The notes under the pieces: model-generated | The model's database searches: none | What the model was told of the DNA's origin: nothing | Seen by the model: the letters and a program-made list of their open reading frames with translations, nothing else | Shown: positions 42,585 to 51,089 of the stretch, in pieces | Layout of the letters: each line of letters opens with the position of its first letter | Numbering within the stretch: position 1 is the stretch's first letter | From: Paratrimastix pyriformis | Taxonomy: Eukaryota; Preaxostyla; Paratrimastigidae | Reading direction: 5' to 3' | NCBI GenBank assembly: GCA_027972325.1 | Contig: JAPMOS010000154.1 | Location: 17,501 to 81,415, forward strand | Length of the DNA stretch: 63,915 bases | Made by a program: the position numbers and the translations under genes

Positions 42585-43767
42585 ATGCCGAAGCAACCTC
42601 TTCTCGTCACCCGCAGCGGGAGACGCTACCTTCCAGCTACTACGTCCCTTCCCGTCGTCGACCGGCTTCGGGTGGCTGTGAGACCGATCGACAGAAACGT
42701 TCACGTTCGGATTCCGACCAAGGCCCTGTTGACGAGTTCGTGGACGATTCTCTCTGTCCGTCCTCTCCATGCCCTGCCATTAACGAACCGGATGTAGCAC
42801 CAGCCGGGCAGAATGAAGCAGATGAGCAAGGGAAGAGCAAGACGAGCATGAAGACGTCGCAGAACAGCCAACCGATGTCTCCGAGCAGCCCCAGCCCGAG
42901 CCTGTTCCCCAGAAGGAGCCCGATCTGCGCGAGCCCCTGCTCGCATCCAAACTCGAGTCCCTGAACGAGTCCCTGCACGAGCCCCAGCCCGATCACCAGC
43001 AGCACGAACACCATCACGAGCTCCAGCAAGACCCAGAGCACGAGCACATGCCTCAAGATCAGCCCCAGCCCCAGTCCGAGTTCCAGTCCCCGTCTCACTC
43101 CCAGCCCCAGCCCCAGCCCCAGGCGGAGCCCCTCAAGAAGCCCAGCCCCAGCTCCAGTCCCAGTCCTTGTCACCCAGTTCACCGAGCCCCCCAGATGCCC
43201 CAGATGCCCCAGCCCCCAGATGCCCCAGCCCCCCCCAGGCCCAGCCCCAGCCCCAGCTGCTCCAGCTCCCAGCTCCAGTCCCAGTCCCCGTCTCACACTC
43301 AGCCCCAGCCCCCAAGCCCCCCAGATGCCCCAGCCCCCAGGCCCCCCCCAGCCCCAGCCCCAGCCCAGCCAGCCCCAGCCCCTGCCCCTGCCCCCCCTGC
43401 CCAGCCCAGCCCCAGCCCAACCTACCCCGCCCCGGCCACAGGCCCAGGTGAAGTCCCGCCAAGAACTCCTATAACCCAACGGGCTCCTTCCCCTCCCAAA
43501 ACAGCAACCGACTCCAAGACTGAACCCAGGCAGAACCCGACCTCGACCGTCACATCTCCTCAAGCCGCTCCCCGCCCGCGTCTTCCCATTGGCGCTTCGC
43601 CCTCTTCTGTTCCCCCGCGTAAAGCCGTTGGTTCCCCCGCCCGGCCTCCTCCAGTCCCTTCGACCCCGCCTGGCGCTCCAGCTTCGACTGCAGTCTTTTC
43701 ACCGCCAACAACCCTGCGGCGCCCTCCGTCTCCGTCTGTTCCCTTCTTGTTCCCATCTCCCTTCTGA
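42585..43767 (+). pseudogene. Pro/Gln/Ser-rich frame(s) from CAGCCC repeats
   Basis: The reading starts at the ATG at 42585 (MPKQPLLVTRSGRRYLP), changes frame near 42700, continues as an acidic/Gln-His-rich stretch and then as a 239-codon frame (43048-43767) dominated by QPQ and PSPSP repeats coded by CAGCCC units at about 43050-43440. It could be a low-complexity linker of a larger protein continuing to 43806-44441. No domain is recognised. Small indels in the repeat make a frame call unsafe. Confidence 0.35.
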
Positions 43768-43805
43768 CAAAGAGTTGTCTCATTAGTGTTGCACTGCACT
43801 ATTCG

Positions 43806-44441
43806 GTGTTTCTCCCAAAGTCAAAGGAATGCGTTTCACTGAGCCGACAGGCATTTTACGAGCAGATCTTCCCCGAATTGCTCGCCATTTGGTTTCCCCC
43901 TAAGCGCCATTTGAACCGGGGCATCACCGTTCCGGTGTGCTTTCTGCAGAGCTTCTCGGAATACCACCTCGACAGCGGCATCTGTGTCGAGCTTCACAAG
44001 GTCCTGAATCGCCTGATCGGTGTCTTTACCAGCTCCATTCGTGTGCTGACTGAAGGCACGTGCAGCAATGTGACCGCGGTGTACCGCAATCTTTCTGCGC
44101 GGGCCCTGGCCATTGCTCAGAACCTGGAGGACGAACAAGCCGTGGGGCTGCATACCCCGATTGAGGGTCCATTCAGCTTGGAAGAACTTGTCCTTTGGGA
44201 ACGCGCCTTCCCCAGATATGCTCAAGCTGTGCTGCGGGACCGTGCTCAACTTCGCCATTCGAAGTTCGGCCCTGCTTTCGCAAGGGCTTTTGCGTCCTGT
44301 GAGAAGGAATATCTGGCTCTCTCCGAGGCCGACCGGCCGACCTACGACTGGGCGATTCAGTGCCAGAAGTATCGGACCTACACGGGCAGGCAGTACCTTC
44401 CGTGCCATTGGGAATGCCTCGTGAAATCTTCCAGCAAATAA
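43806..44441 (+). CDS. Hypothetical protein (211 codons), start unclear
   Basis: A non-repetitive open frame with ordinary amino-acid composition (EQIFPELLAIWFPPKRHLN, VELHKVLNRLIGVFTSS, SEADRPTYDWAIQCQKYRTY) ends in TAA at 44439-44441. There is no in-frame ATG near its beginning, so it is probably a terminal exon or the downstream part of a gene that began further left. It is predicted to be mainly helical. I do not recognise it. Confidence 0.5.
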   Translation: MFLPKSKECVSLSRQAFYEQIFPELLAIWFPPKRHLNRGITVPVCFLQSFSEYHLDSGICVELHKVLNRLIGVFTSSIRVLTEGTCSNVTAVYRNLSARALAIAQNLEDEQAVGLHTPIEGPFSLEELVLWERAFPRYAQAVLRDRAQLRHSKFGPAFARAFASCEKEYLALSEADRPTYDWAIQCQKYRTYTGRQYLPCHWECLVKSSSK

Positions 44442-44549
44442 TTTCCGTTCTCCCGACTCGTCCATTTTGTTGTTCTTTTGTCCCTCGATCTTCTCTCTGA
44501 AAGTGGTGATTACCGTTGGATGTCATCATGTCTCATCATGTCATCATCA

Positions 44550-44985
<436 letters not shown>

Positions 44986-45031
44986 GTTGTTGGCAGAAGA
45001 TGCCCGGGGTGAGAGCCACAATTGTCGCGCC

Positions 45032-46669
45032 ATGGAGCGAATTGAAGACGAACTTGTTGACGTTATTCCGCCTCCACCAGAAGAGGAGGAATTTTACGTG
45101 GAGCCTGAGCTGGCGGATGATGAGGAAGTTGGAGAACATACCCCAGTCGCCGACGAGATTGAAGCCGCCGACGAGATTGACCCCATGATTGATGATGTCG
45201 CAGTCGAGGTCGACGATGATGCTGCTTGGGGTAGTTACGACCGGACTGCGCGTGGGATTCACGCGCTCCTTTCAGGATGGATCGTCTGTTGTTGTTTTTC
45301 AGTTCAAAGCTAAAATTTGTCTCCTTCTCCAGTCCCCGAAGGAACCCGCAGTTATCGTTTTAACTGCCAAAAACATGCCCGTGAAGGGTTTTACCGCGTG
45401 GTCGGAGGAGCTCTGCAGCGGCTCCGCTACGACCACGAGATCCGCGACCGGACCGTCTGGTTGCCCGTCGTCTACCCGCTTGCACGCCGAGTGAGCTTGG
45501 TGCGTCGCTTGCATGTCGAGCAAGGGCACCTCAACCGAGATGCTCTGATTGCCTACACGAAAGGCCTCTACTACATCCAAGGCATCGATCAAATTGCGCG
45601 GGATATCATCGGGACCTGTGGCCAGTGCCAGACCGTTCGACCCACCTACGAGCATCCCAAGTACCACGCCTTGGTGGTCAACCGGCCCCTCGAGGTGGTC
45701 GAACTCGATTGTGGCGGCTTCGAGATCAACTGCCCGAGGCCGCGCGGGTTCTGCGTGCTCGTCGACCACTTCTCGAGCTACATGTGGGCAGCGACGACGC
45801 ACGAGATGAAGGCCACCGGGGAGGAGGTGGTTGGCCTTCTCGATCGGGTTTTCACCAGCGACGAGCCCAACCTGCTTCCCGCCCGGATCGTGACCGACAA
45901 CGGGACCGAGTTCGTCAACCAGCGGGTGACCGAGTGGATCGAGTCTGTCACCATTTTTCTGAGGGTTTTCAAGTCAGTTCCCCGTTCAGGAACATGAACC
46001 TGCTGCCCGGGGTCCACATCGAGCACCACCGGTCGAGGCCGTACTACCCCAGTCTCATGGGAAGGCCGAAAACGCGGTCAAGAAGCTAAAGAACCGCGTA
46101 ATGAAGATGAGAACAGTTCCGGCCACCAACCGCGAGCTGCCGTGGCAGCCCTTCCTGCAGCGCGCCGTGCAACTGTACAACACCGCCACTGTCTCCTCGG
46201 TCTTCCAGCAACGCCCGGTTGTGCTGATGGCGCTCTATCTCCCAGAGTACCAGCAACTGGGCGACATGGCTCCGCTCCCGGCCAAGTTCACCAACCTGAC
46301 GCCCGCGGAGGTCCGCCAAATCAAACAGGCCGTCGCGTTCTACAGACACCGTGAGTACGGCTACATTGAGCGGCGCCGCAACAAGGAACAAGAGACCATC
46401 GAGGAGGGGACTGCCGTGATGGTCAACCCGCCGTCAAGTGGCGCCGGCCGAGGATGGGCAAGTTCTGCTGGGCGGGCATGGTCTCGGAACGCCGGAGGAA
46501 CGGGACGTATGTCATCGCTTTTGACGATCGGGTCCCGTTGGGCATGCCCAAGATCTACGGACGAAACAAGCTGCGGCCCTACGATGAGACCTTCGATGCC
46601 CCGCTTCCTGCTGCGGGAGGCGCTCTGGTCCCCGTTGTTGATCGTCGGCGTCACCCGCCCGACGAATAA
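45032..46669 (+). mobile_element. Integrase-bearing element fossil
   Basis: An acidic frame from 45032 (MERIEDELVDVIPPPPEEEE) is followed from 45317 by a retroviral-type integrase: zinc domain with HVEQGH and CGQC, core with VVELDCGG and RIVTDNGTEF, a later GKAENAVKKLKNR stretch that supplies the Glu, and a C-terminal module (MGKFCWAGMV) ending at 46669. The core is broken, about two to three times. It may be a Ty3-like or a Polinton-type integrase; no RT or LTR was found around it. It is GC-rich, unlike the viral fossil to its right. Confidence 0.65.
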
Positions 46670-46844
46670 ACCCACCCCACCCACCGCCCCGTCCCGCAGT
46701 TTTCCGGTCCGGTTTTCTGCAAAAACAAAATGATCTTCCACGGATGCTCGAGGAAGGGGGGTGGGGGATTGGAATAGTTGGAGGGCGGTATTACAACGGC
46801 ACAATTGGCCTCCTGAACCTGTCGGGGGGTACAGCGAGGAGAAA

Positions 46845-48102
46845 TTGTGATTGCGTGCATGACCAGTTTTCTCAACAGAGGATCCCAAAATCGGTTCTCT
46901 TCCACGCAGCCCCCCACCCCCAACCCCCTCCCCCAGTTCATGAATGCCCTGTGCACTCTGGGTTCTTGTCGACGCCCCGTCCATACAAAACCGGAAACAA
47001 TCCACCTACGTGCCGGCTGATGCTGTAGCTCCGAGTCTGATGGGTGAGAGTAGTCCGCTGTATTTATTAATGTCAAACTTGCAGCCGATGGCCGGTTAGG
47101 CTTGATTACTACCGGATCTGTTACAATTTAGGCTTGCGTAAGTGGTTTTGTCATCACAATTTTCCACGAGGTCTCTCCTTTTGATAATCAAGCCATTGCC
47201 TACGAGATTTGTGAATTGATCGTGCATCCGACCGGGCAGTAACATTCTCCTCAACAGCTCGCAGGAACTGCCAAAATGCCCAACCAATCGGTCGGCTACG
47301 TCCCGTCCACGTCCTACCCGCTTGACGCCGAGCCTCCGCAATCCACCCAAATATCCCTCTGCCTTCATCAGCTTCTGATCATTCGAGATGCATCGTCTTC
47401 GTGCGACTTTCTTCACCACACCTGGGTTCTCCTTCGTCGAGTCAGCGCGCTCCGCCTCTTTCGCTACATACAAGGGGAAGGCCATCGGGAATCCGGGCCC
47501 GCTGGTTCTCATGCCCACGTCTTCCCCGCACGTCCGCCAAAGCTCGGCAGCCAGTGAATTCCTCACAGCTCCTTCAGGAACATGAACCCCTGGGCCACAT
47601 CGAGCACCACCGGTCGAGCCGTACTCCCTGCTCCGGTCAAGCCCGCGTAATGAAGATGAGAACATCGTGCTCTATTGGGCGCCGTGCAACTGCCAACACC
47701 GTCCGGTCCATCAACTCCTGATTCGAAGATAGTCGCGACATCTCCTTCCCGGCCCGTAACCAACCTGACGCCCATCATAATGTCAAACTGTGGAGGACCA
47801 CGTTGGTCAACCAGCCGATGGGGGCGGGCATGGTCTCGGAGCCGGAGGAACGGGGTATGCCGCTTTTGGTTCAGACGAACAAGTTCGCCCTTACTTCGAT
47901 GCCCCGGATCTCGATTACAATCTTAGCCGCTTGCCCAGTCCATTTTTCTTAGTTGATCTGTTTGTCATCTGTAAACATCATTGTGATTGCGATTTCGGTT
48001 CTCTTCCAGCCCGCCCCACCCCCCCCTCCCCTTCATGAATGCCCTGTGCACTCTGGGTTCTTGTCGACGCCCCGTCCATACAAAACCGGAAACAATCCAC
48101 CT
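46845..48102. repeat. Decayed tandem duplication of the integrase/viral junction
   Basis: A block around GTTCATGAATGCCCTGTGCA to CAATCCACCTACG appears twice (about 46845-47010 and 47982-48102). Each block is followed by capsid-gene sequence in the same orientation: an internally deleted stretch at 47010-47160, and the good copy from 48103. Between them, 47575-47880 is a thinned copy of the integrase 3' region. So a unit of integrase end, spacer and capsid gene was duplicated, and one copy lost many small pieces. Confidence 0.65.
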
Positions 48103-48383
48103 ACGTAAGTCACCGTGCCGGCTGATGCTGTAGTAGCTCCGAGTCTGATGTGAAGGTGTATATCATTTCCTGAGAGTAGTCCGCTGTATTTATTAATGTC
48201 AAACTGTGCGACACTTCCAAATGATATTTGCCGGTTAGGCTTGATTACTACCGGATCTGTTACAATCTTAGGCTTGCGTATCTTAGTGGTTTTGTCATCT
48301 GTAAACTCATTGATTTTGATTGCATTCCTTTCGAGGTCTGAGTTCTGCGTAGTGTGTGATTTTAGAATAATAGCCGTTGCCAT
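48103..48383 (-). pseudogene. Major capsid protein, N-terminal fragment (left arm)
   Basis: About 94 codons from the ATG at 48383 (MATAIILKSHTTQNSD) match the N-terminus of the capsid gene in the right arm, with the same residues over the shared part. It ends where the arm meets GC-rich host-like DNA at about 48103. Fossil fragment. Confidence 0.8.
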
Positions 48384-48440
48384 AGTGTGATAATCAATAT
48401 CATACTAAGATAAAAAAATAGCCAAATATAAAAATCTTGC

Positions 48441-49493
48441 CTATTTGCTGCTCAACGATTGTTCTTCTACCATTTTTACCTTGGTTCTGTAGCCTTCTCT
48501 CATCTCCCAATAGGCATTGTAAAGGTTAAGGTAATTGTCATGTAACAAAGGCTTGATCACCAAAATGTTGTGGTCTGCTGTCACTTTCTCGAATAGTTCT
48601 AAGAAATCTGCCTTCTTCATACACGACATATAATCATGATAAATCATGTCTTTCACTGAGTCATTCTTGGTGTAATGGACAAAACAGTAATTGGTGTTCT
48701 GCCTTGTTCTTGGTGAAATACCTGTTGGAATTTGTGTTGTAAGAATGACTGAGATGTTGTATCTTCTGTGATTGCAAAACAGACTGCCTAAAATATTACT
48801 CTGATGTAACTTGTTGTTGCCATCTAAGATATCGTCAAATATCAATAAGACTGACTTCTTACCTTTTGTCTTCTCTTGGAACTTGATGAGCTTCTCAATG
48901 AATAATGGTGTCTCCTCATCGTCAAAGCCTCCAAAGCATCTATCATCTGGAATGTTCCCTAACTCTTTCTGATATCTATCTTTATTGTCTTGTGCAACTG
49001 TAAATAGATATATCTTGTCAATCTCACTTCGTATCTGCTTTATAATGGACAGAACTGATGTCGTTTTGCCACTCTCTTTCATACCATAATGTAGTGAAAT
49101 GAATGGTTCTTTCTTATTTTTGAACCTGTCCACTATCTCTAATGAACTGAACTTAGGCATTTTGACATTACCTACCTTGACAATGCTTGCATCATCTTCT
49201 TTTACTTCAGGTGGTATGAAAACAACTTGCTTCTGCTCAATTTGCTCATTTTCTTCAACTTTCTGCTCTTCTACTTCCACCTTCTTCAATTTCTTCTCTT
49301 TCTTCTCCTTCATAACCTTCTCCTTCTTCTCTTTCTTCTCTTTTGGAGGAGCACATTTATGCTTCTTAAGCCACTTCTCACTCTTATATTCTTTTCCACA
49401 CTCAGGACACTTATAAACTGTAATGTCCATATCCTTATGGACATTCGAATGAATGGTTTCACCATTCTTTGCCTTGACTGATTCAGACGACAT
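48441..49493 (-). CDS. Packaging ATPase (A32/FtsK-HerA type) with N-terminal zinc finger, left arm
   Basis: 350 codons. Residues 29-47 form a C2HC-like zinc finger (C29, C32, H45, C47), followed by a Lys/Glu-rich coiled linker (50-90). The ATPase core has Walker A GMKESGKT (137-144), Walker B VLLIFDD (215-221) and a TTQ sensor (252-254). Such ATPases pump DNA into capsids of Polintons, PLVs, virophages and large DNA viruses. The N-terminal zinc finger is an addition to the usual core. The gene is divergent from the acidic protein gene, with 66 bp between them. Confidence 0.85.
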   Translation of the reverse strand: MSSESVKAKNGETIHSNVHKDMDITVYKCPECGKEYKSEKWLKKHKCAPPKEKKEKKEKVMKEKKEKKLKKVEVEEQKVEENEQIEQKQVVFIPPEVKEDDASIVKVGNVKMPKFSSLEIVDRFKNKKEPFISLHYGMKESGKTTSVLSIIKQIRSEIDKIYLFTVAQDNKDRYQKELGNIPDDRCFGGFDDEETPLFIEKLIKFQEKTKGKKSVLLIFDDILDGNNKLHQSNILGSLFCNHRRYNISVILTTQIPTGISPRTRQNTNYCFVHYTKNDSVKDMIYHDYMSCMKKADFLELFEKVTADHNILVIKPLLHDNYLNLYNAYWEMREGYRTKVKMVEEQSLSSK

Positions 49494-49544
49494 TTTGAAT
49501 TGTAACTATAATCTGTTTAGAAAAAATATTTTGTGTGTGAACTA

Positions 49545-49560
49545 TATTAGTTAACTAATA
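49545..49560. promoter_or_regulatory. 16-bp perfect palindrome before the acidic protein gene
   Basis: TATTAGTTAACTAATA ends at the first base of the ATG at 49560, in the 66-bp gap between two divergent genes. Its position suggests a shared promoter or operator element. The copy in the other arm lies at 60568-60583. Confidence 0.5.
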
Positions 49561-50543
49561 TGTCTGACAGTGGATCTGAAATTGATGACGATTTGCAGTC
49601 TTTTGTCTCTTCCTCGAGTGAAATATCTATACCTTATGGAGATGAGGAAAATAGTGAAGATTCTAATGATGATGATGCCTCAGATGAATCCAATACTGAT
49701 ACTGATGAGTCTGATGATGACTCAAATGAAGAGCCTCAAGAAGAGTCTAAGGAAAAATCGTCGGATGAACTGATTGATAACATGGACTTCCTTCTTCGTA
49801 AAGACCAACTACACAATGAAATACCTGATGGTAAAATTGTGTTTAAGACAAAAGAACAGGTGGAAACAGAGCAAGAACTTATGCAACAGGCTATAAAAGA
49901 ATTAGAGCAACAACAGGAACAAGCTAAACAGGCACTTAAGGCTCGTACAAGAGCACCTCGTGCAATTCATTTACCAAAGGCTCCAAAGAAACCTAAAATG
50001 ACTCTCAAACGTGAAAACGACATCAATGAGCTGCTCGTGCTGACTAACCAACTCGGTATGGACCAAGAAAAATATAATGTGGCATTCTTCGCTGAAATGT
50101 CTGATGATGAATTGATGCAATTCAAAATTGACCTCTTTAAAGTTGTCGATGCTAAAATGGATGAATCATTTCACAGTAGCAAACATGTAACTGAAATGCT
50201 TCTAAAGACTGCGGATATAACTGAAAAGATCATGCCTAAATATCTTCATGGTTATCGTGACTCATTGGAATGCTCTCAAGAGGAGATTCAAAAATGCCTC
50301 GATGAAATGATTAAGAATGGTGATATGGAAGGCTTATTAAAGTCTAAGATGATGCAACCTAAGTATCAATTGATGATGATTCTCGGTGGAAACTTACTCG
50401 GACAAGTCAGTTCTAATATGAAAGCCGCTAAGTCTGTTGTCGTTAAAGCAAAAGAAACCCTCGACACAGTCCAAAAAAACTCACCCGTGTCGCAAACTGT
50501 ATTACCACGTTCGGCTACATCGGAATCGGATGTCTTCTTCTAA
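49560..50543 (+). CDS. Acidic coiled-coil virion-type protein, left arm
   Basis: 327 codons. Residues 1-75 are extremely acidic and Ser-rich (DDDASDESNTDTDESDDD). Residues about 95-130 form a Gln/Glu-rich coiled coil (EQELMQQAIKELEQQQEQ), followed by a basic patch (KARTRAPRAIHLPKAPKKPK) and a helical C-terminal half. No family is recognised. Its place between ATPase and membrane protein suggests a virion or assembly role (inference). Confidence 0.75.
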   Translation: MSDSGSEIDDDLQSFVSSSSEISIPYGDEENSEDSNDDDASDESNTDTDESDDDSNEEPQEESKEKSSDELIDNMDFLLRKDQLHNEIPDGKIVFKTKEQVETEQELMQQAIKELEQQQEQAKQALKARTRAPRAIHLPKAPKKPKMTLKRENDINELLVLTNQLGMDQEKYNVAFFAEMSDDELMQFKIDLFKVVDAKMDESFHSSKHVTEMLLKTADITEKIMPKYLHGYRDSLECSQEEIQKCLDEMIKNGDMEGLLKSKMMQPKYQLMMILGGNLLGQVSSNMKAAKSVVVKAKETLDTVQKNSPVSQTVLPRSATSESDVFF

Positions 50544-50555
50544 TCACCACAAAGT

Positions 50556-51026
50556 ATGTCTTCTTCTCCTAATTCTTATTTGTCCTTAATTTTTTTATCC
50601 ATGAATAGTATTGAATCATTCATGGCTACATCAGAAGGTAAATCTGCAATCGACCTTAAAGACATCACAATCAAATCAATCAGTGGTGTCTCATTGTATT
50701 GGCTTATCACTAAAACTCTGTCACTGAGGAGTGATTATGCTGAATATTTATATGTTGGACTGGCTGGAGCTGGTGGGCTTACTATTGTAGCACCTATTCT
50801 ACAAAACCTCATCGATGGTAAAGACATAACGGCGGGACTCTCCTTTGATTCAACAATGCTCAAAAATGCTCTTGTCGATGGAGGAATATCGGCTGCAATA
50901 TATCTTGTGCTGCACCTAACCTTTGGCGCAAAACTTGAAACTGGACTTCTGAATCGTTATGTCGGTGTTATTTGCTCTGTTATTGGTGGTGACATGATTC
51001 GCCCTTACATCCTCTCTAAACTATAA
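50556..51026 (+). CDS. Small multi-span membrane protein, left arm
   Basis: Up to 156 codons, with about four hydrophobic segments (SISGVSLYWLITKTL, YVGLAGAGGLTIVAPIL, GISAAIYLVLHLTFG, YVGVICSVIGGDMI). The start may be M1, or M16 or M23: the first 30 residues are the most different part between the two arms, which argues for a later start. PLVs and virophages often carry such a small membrane protein near the capsid genes. It is followed by the fibre gene after 63 bp. Confidence 0.7.
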   Translation: MSSSPNSYLSLIFLSMNSIESFMATSEGKSAIDLKDITIKSISGVSLYWLITKTLSLRSDYAEYLYVGLAGAGGLTIVAPILQNLIDGKDITAGLSFDSTMLKNALVDGGISAAIYLVLHLTFGAKLETGLLNRYVGVICSVIGGDMIRPYILSKL

Positions 51027-51089
51027 ACTTATCGTCAATTGACCTTAATCATTTCATGCATTTTGTATTTTTCTATTGCGGTTATATAG

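Noticed and set aside
42585-43767. Collagen-like or mucin-like structural gene
   Set aside because: The Pro/Gln composition comes from a short CAGCCC tandem repeat that is open in several frames; no conserved domain supports a structural protein.
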